A stretch of 16,489 bases of DNA, from NCBI GenBank assembly GCA_002159155.1, contig LZRQ01000063.1, positions 1 through 16,489 of the forward strand, read 5' to 3'. A program made the translations under genes and the position numbers. Positions within the stretch are counted from its first letter, which is position 1; each line of letters opens with the position of its first letter. The notes below the pieces were generated by a model, which worked only from the letters and a program-made list of their open reading frames with translations, was not told where the DNA came from and searched no databases. Positions 1 through 7,624 of the stretch are shown in pieces. The stretch is from Firmicutes bacterium ZCTH02-B6 (GTDB lineage Bacteria > Bacillota > Limnochordia > Limnochordales > ZCTH02-B6).

Positions 1-1
1 G

Positions 2-1072
2 AGCGAGCTCAGGCAGGTGGCGGAGCGGCTCGAGATCCCGGTGGCGACTTCGCTCATGGGCAAAGGGGCGTTCCCCGAAGACCATCCCTTATCCCTTGGC
101 GTGACCGGGATCTGGGGAACACGCGTGGCCAACGAGACGGTCCGGGAAGCCGACGTCATCCTGGCGGTGGGCACCGGTTTCGCCGAGGCCGACTGCAGTT
201 CGTGGCGGCCCGAGCATACTTTTGCCATCCCGCCGGCCCGGCTGATCCAGATCGACATTGACCCGCAAGAGATAGGGAAGATTTACCCGGTTGAACTGGG
301 CATCACTGCCGACGCCCGCCGCGCCCTCGGGCAGATCCTCGCCGCCCTGGAGGGCGCACCGGCGAGGCGGCCGGGCACGGAGCGCCAGCTGGCGCAGGTG
401 CAGGAGCGCAAGCGCCGCTGGCTGGAGGAGCTCAGGAAGGACCAATCGGACCCTGGGGTGCCCATTCACCCGGCCCGGGTGCTCGCCGCCCTCAACGAGG
501 CCCTGCCTGAAGACGCGATCGTCGTCACCGACGTGGGCTGGAACAAGAACGGCGCCGGCCAGCAACTGATTACCCGGCGCCCGCTGGGCTATATCACCAG
601 CGGCGGCATGGCCACCATGGGGTTTTCCCCGGCGGCGGCCATCGGCGCCAAGCTGGGTTGCCCGGACCGGACGGTGGTAGGCCTGGTCGGGGACGGCGGT
701 TTCACCTCGGTGCTCGGAGCCTTGGCCACCGCCGTCGAGCTGGACGTGCCGGTCGTCTGGATCCTGTTCAACAACTACTGCTTCTCGACCATCAGCTGCA
801 TGGGCCAAGGGTACTTCGGCAACCGGTACGGCACCGAGTTCCGCCGGCGGGACGGCACGCCCTACAACCCCGACTTCCAGCTCCTGGCCAAAGCCTTTGG
901 CATCGACGGCTACCTGGTCACCGAGCCCGACGCGCTGGTGCCCACGCTTACGCAGGCGTTGCGCAGCCAGCGGGCTGCACTGGTGGAGGTGCGCACGCGG
1001 GGGGACGTGCCCATGCCGCGCACCGGGTACTGGGACATCGCGGAGATCTTCACCGGGTCGACACCCGCGTGA
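2..1072 (+). CDS. ThDP-dependent 2-oxoacid decarboxylase/acetolactate synthase-like enzyme (5' truncated)
   Basis: The reading frame is open from the left edge, so the N-terminal pyrimidine-binding domain and its catalytic Glu lie outside the window. What remains is the central domain (about bases 2-360, with AERLEIPVATSLMGKGAFPE and ILAVGTGFAEAD) and the C-terminal ThDP-binding domain. The ThDP/Mg motif is visible as GDG at 689-697, followed 27 codons later by NN at 770-775 (ILFNNYCFS), the spacing usual for this superfamily. Family members decarboxylate a 2-oxo acid to an aldehyde or transfer the resulting two-carbon unit (acetolactate synthase, benzoylformate decarboxylase, sulfoacetaldehyde acetyltransferase). 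The substrate cannot be told from this part. No regulatory ilvN-like gene follows; instead an alcohol and an aldehyde dehydrogenase do. This context favours a catabolic decarboxylase over branched-chain amino acid synthesis, but that is inference. Confidence 0.85.
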   Translation, partial: SELRQVAERLEIPVATSLMGKGAFPEDHPLSLGVTGIWGTRVANETVREADVILAVGTGFAEADCSSWRPEHTFAIPPARLIQIDIDPQEIGKIYPVELGITADARRALGQILAALEGAPARRPGTERQLAQVQERKRRWLEELRKDQSDPGVPIHPARVLAALNEALPEDAIVVTDVGWNKNGAGQQLITRRPLGYITSGGMATMGFSPAAAIGAKLGCPDRTVVGLVGDGGFTSVLGALATAVELDVPVVWILFNNYCFSTISCMGQGYFGNRYGTEFRRRDGTPYNPDFQLLAKAFGIDGYLVTEPDALVPTLTQALRSQRAALVEVRTRGDVPMPRTGYWDIAEIFTGSTPA

Positions 1073-1113
1073 GGTCTGCGTGCGCGCCAGGGCAACGGAA
1101 CGGCAACTCAACG

Positions 1114-1144
1114 ACGGCCGCCCCGGAAGGCAGGGGACGGCTGT
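1114..1144 (+). promoter_or_regulatory. GC-rich hairpin between the ThDP enzyme and alcohol dehydrogenase genes
   Basis: Bases 1114-1124 pair with 1133-1144 to give 11 base pairs, with one G-T wobble (1116/1142) and a single bulged A at 1137. The loop is 8 nt. No T-run follows, so it is unlikely to be a complete intrinsic terminator; an mRNA processing or stabilising structure is more likely. The rest of the 102-base gap shows only the ribosome binding site of the next gene (AAGGAGGG, 1158-1165) and no convincing promoter. Confidence 0.4.
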
Positions 1145-1174
1145 GAGCATCACTCGTAAGGAGGGCCAAGCTGC

Positions 1175-2209
1175 ATGCGCGCTCTTTTGAAGACGGCACC
1201 CGGTGTAGGCCATATGACGGTCGCGGACGTTCCCGATCCAACGCCGGGACCGGGCGAGGTGGTGGTCAAGGTCGCCTACGCCACCGTTTGCGGCACGGAC
1301 GTCTTGGTGCATGACGACAAGTACGTGGGCAAGCGGCCGCTGCCGTTCCCGTTTATCCTGGGCCATGAGGTTTCGGGCGAGATCGCCGAGGTAGGCCCCG
1401 GGGTGGAGGGACTGCGACCGGGCACCAAGGTGGGCATGGAATCCATCATTGGCTGCGGCACCTGCTACCACTGCCTGCGGGGAAACCACAACCTGTGCCC
1501 CCAGTGGCACCACATCGGCCTCACCATGGACGGCGGCTTCGCGGAGTACATCAAGGTGCCCGCCTCACTGGTCATCCCGCTGCCTGAGGGAGCACCCTTG
1601 GATAGCGTGGCCATGCTGGAGCCTTTATCCCTCGCGGTCCACACAATGCACCGGCTGTCCCCTCGGCCTGCGCAGCCGGTGGCCATCGTCGGGCCAGGGC
1701 CCATTGGGCTTTTGCACCTGCAGGTCATCAAAGCCACGGGCGCGGGCCCCATCCTCGTGCTGGGCCGCCCGGAGGACGCGCACCGGCTCCAGGTGGCGGC
1801 CGACCTGGGTGCCGATCGGGTCGAGGCTGTGAACAGCATTGAGGAAGCGGTAGCCATCGCTCGGGAGATGACCGCCGGGGTCGGCATGGAGATCGTCATC
1901 GAGGCGACCGGAGTGCCTGCGGGCGTGCAGACCGCCTTCGAGATCGTGGCGGGCAATGGCCAGTTGGTCACCTTGGGGCTGACCCGCTTTACCGAACTGG
2001 ACATCCTGCAGGTCATCCGCAAAAACCTGACGTGGCACGGCGTGGTGGCCAGCGTGCGCCGGCACTTCCTGGAGGCGCTCCGCCTCATCACTACCGGCCG
2101 GGTTGATCCTTCGCGCCTCATTACTCACCGCCTGCCCTTGGAGCAGGGTGTGGACGCCATCCGCCTCATGAAGGAACGAGCGAGCCTCAAGGTGGCGATC
2201 GTGCCGTGA
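1175..2209 (+). CDS. Zinc-dependent alcohol dehydrogenase, MDR superfamily (threonine/sorbitol dehydrogenase-like)
   Basis: A 344-residue medium-chain dehydrogenase of normal length, oxidising a secondary or primary alcohol with NAD(P). Visible residues are catalytic-zinc ligands C39 (TVCGTD), H64-E65 (GHE) and E149 (MLEP), and structural-zinc cysteines C94, C97, C100 and C108 (GCGTCYHCLRGNHNLC). The Rossmann nucleotide-binding motif is at 173-178 (GPGPIG). The ATG is well supported by AAGGAGGG at 1158-1165, nine bases upstream. It ends in a 4-base overlap with the aldehyde dehydrogenase gene, so the two are probably coupled in translation. In this cluster it could oxidise a hydroxy acid to the 2-oxo acid used by the ThDP enzyme, or act on an aldehyde/alcohol pair further on. 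Its exact substrate cannot be read from the sequence; L-threonine 3-dehydrogenase and polyol dehydrogenases share this layout. Confidence 0.9.
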   Translation: MRALLKTAPGVGHMTVADVPDPTPGPGEVVVKVAYATVCGTDVLVHDDKYVGKRPLPFPFILGHEVSGEIAEVGPGVEGLRPGTKVGMESIIGCGTCYHCLRGNHNLCPQWHHIGLTMDGGFAEYIKVPASLVIPLPEGAPLDSVAMLEPLSLAVHTMHRLSPRPAQPVAIVGPGPIGLLHLQVIKATGAGPILVLGRPEDAHRLQVAADLGADRVEAVNSIEEAVAIAREMTAGVGMEIVIEATGVPAGVQTAFEIVAGNGQLVTLGLTRFTELDILQVIRKNLTWHGVVASVRRHFLEALRLITTGRVDPSRLITHRLPLEQGVDAIRLMKERASLKVAIVP

Positions 2210-3630
2210 CCGGCGAGCCAAGGCTGCTTATCGGCGGCGAGTGGGTTTCTGCGCTAAGCAAGGTGCCCATCGTCAACCCCTATGACGACACCGTGGTGGC
2301 AGAGGTGCCCGTGGCCGATGCTGAGCTGGTGGAGCGGGCGTTGCAGGCCGCGGCGGAAGCCAAAGCGGAGATGGCGCGCTTGCCGGCCTACCGCCGCAGC
2401 GAAATTCTGCTGAAGGCGGCGCGCCTTGTTGCGGAGCGCAAGGAAGAGCTCGCGGCCACGATCACCCGCGAGACGGGCAAGACGATCCGCAACAGCCGGC
2501 AGGAGATCGACCGCTCTATCTTCACCCTGACCGTATGTGCTGAGGAAGCCGGCCGCCTCGCTGGGGAGGAAGTGCGGCTCGACCGGGTGCCTGGCTCGGA
2601 GAACCGGATGGGGTTTGTCGTACGCCAGCCGGTGGGCGTCGTAGCCTGCATCACGCCTTTCAACGCCCCGTTCAACCTCATCTGCCACAAGGCGGGCCCA
2701 GCCATTGCCGCCGGCAACGCGGTCATCGTGAAACCCGCGCCGCAGGCGCCGCTCACTGGGCTCATGCTCGGGGAAATCCTGCTCGAGGCTGGCTTGCCTC
2801 CCCGGGCCATCAGCGTTGTCAACGGGGGACCGGATGTCGGCCGACAACTGGTCCAGGACCCGCGGGTCAACTTCATCGCCTTCACCGGCAGTGCCCGCGT
2901 GGGCCAGGAGATTGCCCGGACGGCTGGCTTCAAAAAGCTGATGCTGGAACTGGGTTCCAACGCGGGTGTGTACGTTCACAGCGACGCCCGGCTGGACAAG
3001 GCGGTCCCGCGCCTGGTGCAGGGCGCCTTTGCCACGACGGGCCAGGCGTGCATCTCGACCCAGCGCATCTACGTGCATGAGAGCCTGTTTGCGGCCTTCC
3101 TGGAGCGGTTTCTGCCTGCTGTGGAGCGGCTCGTCGTGGGGGATCCGATGGACCCCGCCACCGACATCGGGCCCATGATCGACAAGGCCGCCGCGGAACG
3201 GGTGGAGGCGTGGATCCGCGAGGCGGAAGCGGGCATGGCCCGGGTGCTGGTGGGCGGCCGACGCCAAGGCGCGACGGTGTGGCCAACGGTCCTCGCGGAG
3301 GTGCGCCCCGACATGAAGGTCGTATGCGAGGAAGTGTTTGGGCCCGTGGTGTCGGTGATCCCGGTCGCGTCGCTGGAGGAGGGCCTGGCGCGGATTAACG
3401 ATTCGGCCTACGGCCTGCAGGCAGGCATCTTCACCGAGAGCATCGACGTGGCCTTCCGCGCCGCCAAGGAGCTCGAGGTGGGCGGCGTCATCGTCAATGA
3501 CAGCTCCAAGTACCGGGTCGACAACATGCCTTTCGGCGGCGTGAAGGCGAGTGGTATTGGACGCGAGTCGCCTGCCGACTGCGTGGAACGCATGACCGAA
3601 AAGAAGCTGCTGGTCTTCACGTTGGATTGA
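2206..3630 (+). CDS. NAD(P)-dependent aldehyde dehydrogenase family protein
   Basis: A 474-residue enzyme with the complete ALDH fold, oxidising an aldehyde to a carboxylic acid. The cofactor-binding segment holds CITPFNAPFN, VIVKPAPQAPLT and FTGSARVGQEIA. The general base is E248 (LELGS), and the catalytic nucleophile C282 (GQACIST) lies 34 residues later, the usual distance. EEVFGPV and the C-terminal FGGVKASGIGRE are typical. The GTG start lies in a GTGA overlap with the preceding stop, with AAGGTGG at 2189-2195 as a possible ribosome binding site 10 bases away. The segment after the general base reads ELGSNAG rather than the commoner ELGG(K/N)xP. The context suggests that it oxidises the aldehyde made by the upstream decarboxylase or dehydrogenase, giving the acid used by the CoA-transferase. 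Lactaldehyde, succinate semialdehyde or glyceraldehyde-phosphate type substrates are all possible. Confidence 0.92.
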   Translation: MTGEPRLLIGGEWVSALSKVPIVNPYDDTVVAEVPVADAELVERALQAAAEAKAEMARLPAYRRSEILLKAARLVAERKEELAATITRETGKTIRNSRQEIDRSIFTLTVCAEEAGRLAGEEVRLDRVPGSENRMGFVVRQPVGVVACITPFNAPFNLICHKAGPAIAAGNAVIVKPAPQAPLTGLMLGEILLEAGLPPRAISVVNGGPDVGRQLVQDPRVNFIAFTGSARVGQEIARTAGFKKLMLELGSNAGVYVHSDARLDKAVPRLVQGAFATTGQACISTQRIYVHESLFAAFLERFLPAVERLVVGDPMDPATDIGPMIDKAAAERVEAWIREAEAGMARVLVGGRRQGATVWPTVLAEVRPDMKVVCEEVFGPVVSVIPVASLEEGLARINDSAYGLQAGIFTESIDVAFRAAKELEVGGVIVNDSSKYRVDNMPFGGVKASGIGRESPADCVERMTEKKLLVFTLD

Positions 3631-3648
3631 CCAGCCAGGCGGAAAACC

Positions 3649-3665
3649 CCCGCCGCCCCGGCGGG
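3649..3665 (+). promoter_or_regulatory. Short perfect hairpin between aldehyde dehydrogenase and CoA-transferase genes
   Basis: CCCGCCG at 3649-3655 pairs perfectly with CGGCGGG at 3659-3665 around a 3-nt loop, 19 bases after the aldehyde dehydrogenase stop. It is followed by G-rich rather than T-rich sequence, so it is not a normal intrinsic terminator. It may mark an mRNA processing or stability boundary. Confidence 0.4.
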
Positions 3666-3688
3666 ATGGGGGGTGCTTGAGGACGTTG

Positions 3689-4891
3689 ATGGACTTTCAG
3701 CCTGATCATGCCGGACCTTTGCAAGACGTGCGCATCGTGGACGTGTCGCGCCTTGTGGCGGGCAACATGCTGACCTGTGTCCTTGGGGACATGGGCGGGG
3801 ACGTGATCAAGGTGGAGGAGCCGGGCCGGGGCGATCCCCTGCGGGATTGGCGGACAAAGGGCATCAGCGTGCATTGGAAGGTGTACGGACGCAACAAGCG
3901 CAGCCTGACGCTGGACCTGCGCAAGCCCGCGGGGCGTGAGCTGCTCTTGCGCCTCATCGCCGATGCGCAAGTCTTCGTGGAAAATTTCCGGCCCGGGAAG
4001 CTGGAAAAGCTGGGCCTCGGCCCAGATGTGCTGCTCGAGCGCAACCCTGACCTGATCGTGGTCAGGATTTCCGGCTGGGGGCAGACGGGTCCCTACGCGT
4101 CGCGGCCTGGGTACGGCACGCTGGTGGAAGCCATGAGCGGCTTTGCCGCGTTGAACGGGTTTGAGGACCGCCCGCCGGTGCTGCCGCCTCTGGCGCTGGC
4201 CGACATGGTAGCCGGGCTGTACGGAGCGGTGGCGGTGCTGGTGGCCTTGCGCCATCGAGAAGTGGGTTCAGGCCGCGGGCAGGTCATCGACCTTCCGCTA
4301 TTCGATCCGCTCTTTTCCCTGATGTCGGCGGAAGCCGGGATTTACCGGCTGACGGGGGAGATCAAGCGGCGCACCGGAAGCCGGTCCAACTCCAGCGCCC
4401 CGCGCAATGTGTACCGCACAAAGGACGGTCGCTGGTTGGCTTTGTCGGCTTCCATGCAAGTGATGGCCGAGCGGCTGTTTAGGGCCATAGGCCGTGAAGA
4501 CCTGATCGAAGATCCCCGTTTCCGCACCAACGCCGATCGGCTGGCCAACGTGGAAGAGCTGGACCGGATCGTGCAGGGCTTTATAGAGCAGCGGACGCTG
4601 GCGGAAAACCTGGCCTTCTTTGAGCAGGCAGGCGTGACGGTCGCTCCGGTGTACGACATCGCACAGATCCTGGAGGATCCCCACTTCCGGGAACGCCAGG
4701 TGATCGTGGAGATGCCCGATGCGGACATGGGCACTATCCCCATGCACAACGTGGTGCCGCGGCTGTCGGCGTCGCCTGGGAGCATTAGGCGTCCCGCACC
4801 GGCCCTGGGCGAGCACACGGAAGAGATCTTGGCGGCGCTGGGGCTGTCGTCGGACGATGTGCGCCGGCTGCGCGCGGACGGGGTGGTTTGA
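3689..4891 (+). CDS. Family III CoA-transferase (CaiB/BaiF family)
   Basis: A 400-residue protein from the ATG at 3689, close to the usual family length. Family III enzymes move CoA from a donor such as succinyl-CoA to a carboxylic acid through an aspartyl-CoA intermediate. Recognisable segments are the N-terminal LVAGNMLTCVLGDMGGDVIKVE, NKRSLTLDL, VENFRPGKLEKLGLG and SGWGQTGPYASRPGYG. The catalytic Asp is predicted to be D172 (LALADMVAGLYGA). A TTG at 3677 would add four residues; the ATG is preferred because GAGGA at 3679-3683 lies five bases before it. The gene overlaps the downstream lyase gene by one base. The pairing with a CitE-like lyase resembles the CoA-transferase/lyase logic of itaconate and citramalate/malate degradation, which suggests that a hydroxy or unsaturated (di)carboxylate is activated here. 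The substrate is inference. Confidence 0.92.
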   Translation: MDFQPDHAGPLQDVRIVDVSRLVAGNMLTCVLGDMGGDVIKVEEPGRGDPLRDWRTKGISVHWKVYGRNKRSLTLDLRKPAGRELLLRLIADAQVFVENFRPGKLEKLGLGPDVLLERNPDLIVVRISGWGQTGPYASRPGYGTLVEAMSGFAALNGFEDRPPVLPPLALADMVAGLYGAVAVLVALRHREVGSGRGQVIDLPLFDPLFSLMSAEAGIYRLTGEIKRRTGSRSNSSAPRNVYRTKDGRWLALSASMQVMAERLFRAIGREDLIEDPRFRTNADRLANVEELDRIVQGFIEQRTLAENLAFFEQAGVTVAPVYDIAQILEDPHFRERQVIVEMPDADMGTIPMHNVVPRLSASPGSIRRPAPALGEHTEEILAALGLSSDDVRRLRADGVV

Positions 4892-5799
4892 TGGGCCGCC
4901 AAGCCGCGGTGCAAAAGGAATTGCCCGTCTGGCGCTCGTTGCTCTACGTGCCCGCGCACGTGGAGCGGTTTGTGGCGAAGGCCCACACCCGGGGCGCCGA
5001 CGCCGTCATCCTGGACCTGGAGGACAGCGTGCCGCCCGCTGAAAAGGAAGCGGCGCGGCAGCGGGCCGCCGAGGCCGTCCGAGAGTTGGCCGGGCACGGG
5101 GTGAACGCGTTGGTTCGCATCAACAGCCCCTTGCGCCTGGCGGTGCGGGATCTTGAGGCCGTGGTGCGGCCGGGCCTTGTCGCCATTGCGGTGCCGAAAG
5201 TCCTGGACGCGGCCCACATCCGCCTGCTCAGCGCCGCCGTGGGGGAGCTGGAGGCGGAGCGGGGGATCCCGCCGGGTACCATCGGTTTTATCGGACTGAT
5301 CGAGACCGTCGAGGCCTTGTGGCAGGCGCGGGAGATCGCGGCCGCCGACCCGCGCATGCTGGCCTTGATCCTGGGGACTGAGGACTTTGCCGCTCAGGCT
5401 GGGATGGACCCGGACGGCGAGGGTCTTCTCCACGCCAAGCTGCACCTGGTGCTGGCGGCCCGCGTGGCCGGGATCATCCCGCTGGGACTAGCGGCCTCGG
5501 CGGCCGATTTCGGCGACACCGGGCGCCTTGCGGAGGTGGCCCGGCGCTCCCGGCGGCTGGGCTTTGAAGGGGCAACCTGCATCCATCCTGCCCAAGTCCC
5601 GATTCTGAATGAAGCCTTCTCTCCAAGCCCGGATGAGGTGAATCAAGCCCAAAAGCTGGTGGAGGCCTACGAACAGGCGGTTGCCCAGGGGATGGGGGCC
5701 CTGGCATTGGCCGGCCGTATGGTGGACGAACCGGTCGTGCGCCGGGCCCGCCGGCTGCTGGAGATCGACCGCCGCCTGCGGGAGCGCGGGCACGCGTAA
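4891..5799 (+). CDS. HpcH/HpaI aldolase/citrate lyase beta-subunit family (CitE-like acyl-CoA lyase)
   Basis: A 302-residue TIM-barrel protein of the CitE-like group, which cleaves 3-hydroxyacyl-CoA esters such as malyl-CoA or citramalyl-CoA into acetyl-CoA and a 2-oxo acid, using Mg. The start RSLLYVPAHVERFVAKA, the strand AVILDLEDSV (39-47), R77 in VRINSP, and the Mg-ligand candidates E138 (IGLIET) and D165 (LGTEDF) are all typical. The C-terminal IHPAQVPILNEAFSPS is also a family hallmark. The ATG overlaps the preceding stop as TGATG, with GGGGTGG at 4880-4886; a TTG one codon earlier is less likely. No citrate lyase alpha, gamma or ligase genes are nearby, so a role as a stand-alone CoA-ester lyase acting after the CoA-transferase is favoured over a true citrate lyase subunit. 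Confidence 0.9.
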   Translation: MGRQAAVQKELPVWRSLLYVPAHVERFVAKAHTRGADAVILDLEDSVPPAEKEAARQRAAEAVRELAGHGVNALVRINSPLRLAVRDLEAVVRPGLVAIAVPKVLDAAHIRLLSAAVGELEAERGIPPGTIGFIGLIETVEALWQAREIAAADPRMLALILGTEDFAAQAGMDPDGEGLLHAKLHLVLAARVAGIIPLGLAASAADFGDTGRLAEVARRSRRLGFEGATCIHPAQVPILNEAFSPSPDEVNQAQKLVEAYEQAVAQGMGALALAGRMVDEPVVRRARRLLEIDRRLRERGHA

Positions 5800-5841
5800 G
5801 GGGGTGGTGCGCTGCCGTAAGGGGTCGGGAGTTTGCGGGGC

Positions 5842-5865
5842 TCCGGGTGCGATGCGGCGCCCGGG
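5842..5865 (+). promoter_or_regulatory. Hairpin in the gap between the lyase and dctP genes
   Basis: Bases 5842-5850 (T then CCGGGTGC) pair with 5857-5865 (GCGCCCGG then G) in a 9-bp stem with two G-T wobbles and a 6-nt loop. No T-run follows. It is the main structure in the 120-base gap ahead of the TRAP binding-protein gene. No clear -35/-10 pair was found here, so the transporter is probably co-transcribed with the genes before it. Confidence 0.35.
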
Positions 5866-5919
5866 CAGAGCGGCACGAACGCGTATACCCACGAAAACCA
5901 TGAAGAGGGGTGTGAAAAC

Positions 5920-6960
5920 GTGCGCAGTGGATGGCGTAGCCGTGGACTGTGGCTTGTGCTGGCGGCTTTGGTGGCGATGTCGTTGCTGGTCGATGCGGCG
6001 GCGGCGCAGCGGCAGATTACTATTCGCATCGCCCATGCGGACCCCCCTGACCCGTTCGTTGCCCAAAAGCATGCCCAGGCTCTGACCTTCAAGGCGCTAG
6101 TGGAATCCGCTACCGGCGGTCGCATCCGGGTGGAGGTTTACCCCGCCGGTCAGCTCGGCGGCGAGCGGGAGTACCTGGAGGCCGTGAACCTGGGCACCAT
6201 CGAGATGGGTATCGCGTCCGGTGCGATGGCGGGCTTTTTCCCCGAGGCGATGGTGTTTGACATCCCGTACCTGTTCCCCAACCAGGCGGTCGCGTGGCGC
6301 GTTCTCGACGGTCCTTTTGGCCAAAAGATCTCGAAATTGATGGAGCAAAAGACGAACATGATCAACCTCGCATACGGCGAGGTCGGGTTCCGCCACTTCA
6401 CCAACAACGTGCGCCCCATCCACTCGCCGCAGGATATGCAGGGGCTGAAGATCCGGGTGCAGGAGACGCCCGTCTATGTGCGGCTCGTCCAGTCCCTCGG
6501 CGGCAGCCCGACGCCGATACCGTGGCCGGAAGTGTACAGCTCCTTGGATCAGGGCGTTGTGGATGGGCAGGAAAACCCGGTGAGCACCATCGACTACGCC
6601 CGGTTGTATGAGGTGCAGCGCTACCTGACGCTGGATGGGCACAGCTACGGCGTGGACTTCACCGTCATCAACAAGCGCTTCTTCAACAGCCTCTCGCCTG
6701 AGGATCAGCAGCTCATCCGCCGGGCCGCCTTCACGGCCGCTCGGGTGAACCAGGGCATCAAGGCGCTCAACGAGGCGCTGGCGCTCAACAAGCTCCAGCA
6801 GCACATGGAGATCTACTCGCCGACGCCGGAGGAGCTCGCCCAGTTCCGCACCTTGGCGCAGCAGGCGGTGATCGAATGGCTGCGGACCCAGATCGATCCA
6901 GCCCTGATTGATGAGGTGCTGGCGGCAGTCCGGGAAGCGGAGGCGTCGTTCGGCATCTAA
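5920..6960 (+). CDS. dctP: TRAP transporter substrate-binding protein, DctP family
   Basis: A 346-residue periplasmic or extracytoplasmic solute receptor that delivers an organic anion, usually a carboxylate, to the TRAP membrane complex. The start is taken as GTG 5920: GAAGAGGGG at 5902-5910 lies nine bases upstream, and the protein then begins with a proper signal peptide (basic RSGWRSR, hydrophobic LWLVLAALVAMSLLV, cleavage after the Ala run near residue 29). No lipobox is visible. The frame extends further upstream, but this would bury the signal peptide. Family segments include PAGQLGGEREYLEAVNLGTIEMG, LKIRVQETPVY with R179 as the likely carboxylate-binding Arg, GGSPTPIPWPEVYSSLDQGVVDGQENP and the C-terminal helices. 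The two permease genes follow after a 133-base gap. The carboxylate-type binding site fits the CoA-transferase/lyase genes upstream. Confidence 0.95.
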   Translation: MRSGWRSRGLWLVLAALVAMSLLVDAAAAQRQITIRIAHADPPDPFVAQKHAQALTFKALVESATGGRIRVEVYPAGQLGGEREYLEAVNLGTIEMGIASGAMAGFFPEAMVFDIPYLFPNQAVAWRVLDGPFGQKISKLMEQKTNMINLAYGEVGFRHFTNNVRPIHSPQDMQGLKIRVQETPVYVRLVQSLGGSPTPIPWPEVYSSLDQGVVDGQENPVSTIDYARLYEVQRYLTLDGHSYGVDFTVINKRFFNSLSPEDQQLIRRAAFTAARVNQGIKALNEALALNKLQQHMEIYSPTPEELAQFRTLAQQAVIEWLRTQIDPALIDEVLAAVREAEASFGI

Positions 6961-6974
6961 AGGAAACCTGCCGC

Positions 6975-7002
6975 GGCCGGGGGGGCCTCAGCCCCCTCGG
7001 CC
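6975..7002 (+). promoter_or_regulatory. Strong hairpin between dctP and dctQ
   Basis: Bases 6975-6986 pair with 6991-7002 in a 12-bp, almost entirely G-C stem with one G-T wobble (6980/6997) and a CTCA tetraloop. It begins 14 bases after the dctP stop. No T-run follows. A smaller 5-bp hairpin (GCCGG 7006-7010 with CCGGC 7016-7020) comes directly after it. Hairpins after binding-protein genes are known in several bacterial transporter operons to protect the upstream mRNA and raise the amount of receptor relative to permease. That role is proposed here by analogy. Confidence 0.5.
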
Positions 7003-7093
7003 CGCGCCGGGCCTGCCGGCAACGGGGACGCGGCGGCACGAAAGTGGGGATCGCCGGCTTCGGTGTTGGTCTGGGCGCAAGGGGAGGGTGCAC

Positions 7094-7624
7094 ATGCAAG
7101 TAGTTTCCAAGGTCACGGGAGCCGTGCTGCGGGCGGCGGTGGGGCTCCTCATGATCGCCTTGGTTGCCGTCGTCATGACGAACGTAATTTTCCGCTACGT
7201 TTTGAAGGCGCCGCTGCCGTGGGCGGAAGAGTTCGCCCGTTACTGCATGGTGTACATGGCCTACCTGGCGGCGCCGCTGGCCCTGCGGGAAGGCCGCCAC
7301 GTCCGCATCACCGTTATTACGGACCGGTTGCGCGGCGTCTGGGCCGACGTTTTCCAGCTGGTCGCCTATTTGGTGGTGGCGTGCCTGGCCATCCCCGTCA
7401 TGTACCACGGGTGGAACCTGGTGCAGCTGGTCAGCTTCCAGATGACGCCGGCCATGCGCATCTCCATGTCCATTCCCTATTTCGGCGTCGCCCTGGGTAT
7501 GGCGTTTCTGGCGCTTGAATCCATCGTTTTGTTCATCGACGGCGTCATCCGTCTCGTGCGAGGAGAGGCCCGCCGCGCCGGCGAGCCGCTGACGCGTCCC
7601 GAGTCGAGGGGGGTCGACGTGTGA
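7094..7624 (+). CDS. dctQ: TRAP transporter small permease subunit, DctQ family
   Basis: A 176-residue membrane protein with about four transmembrane segments: VLRAAVGLLMIALVAVVMTNVI, the CMVYMAYLAAPLAL region, FQLVAYLVVACLAIPVMY and VALGMAFLALESIVLFI. The hallmark FRYVLKAPLPWAEEFARYCMVYMAYLAA and REGRHVRI segment of the DctQ family is present. It forms the complex with DctM and DctP and is needed for Na-coupled uptake. The start ATG at 7094 is backed by a purine-rich AAGGGGAGGG stretch at 7079-7088; the open frame further upstream only crosses the hairpin region and has no DctQ-like sequence. The 3' end overlaps dctM by four bases. Confidence 0.93.
   Translation: MQVVSKVTGAVLRAAVGLLMIALVAVVMTNVIFRYVLKAPLPWAEEFARYCMVYMAYLAAPLALREGRHVRITVITDRLRGVWADVFQLVAYLVVACLAIPVMYHGWNLVQLVSFQMTPAMRISMSIPYFGVALGMAFLALESIVLFIDGVIRLVRGEARRAGEPLTRPESRGVDV

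Noticed and set aside
89..1513. Long minus-strand open frame opposite the ThDP enzyme and alcohol dehydrogenase genes
   Set aside because: It spans two unrelated real genes and their gap, has no recognisable motif, and reflects codon bias. The same applies to minus-strand frames at 2254-3267 and 4342-5445.
4891..5799. Citrate lyase beta subunit proper (citE)
   Set aside because: No citrate lyase alpha, gamma or accessory genes are nearby, and the CoA-transferase neighbour favours a free CoA-ester lyase; no gene symbol assigned.
5883..5888. GTATAC core resembling half-known GntR/FCD operators, ahead of dctP
   Set aside because: Only six symmetric bases with unmatched flanks and no second copy found; too short to claim.
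5833..5919. Upstream extension of the dctP frame to an ATG at 5833
   Set aside because: The extra residues would precede a clear signal peptide and have no export features; the GTG at 5920 has a ribosome binding site.
6908..7093. Upstream extension of the dctQ frame into the dctP 3' end
   Set aside because: The translated extension is not DctQ-like and crosses the hairpin; ATG 7094 has a good ribosome binding site and gives the usual length.
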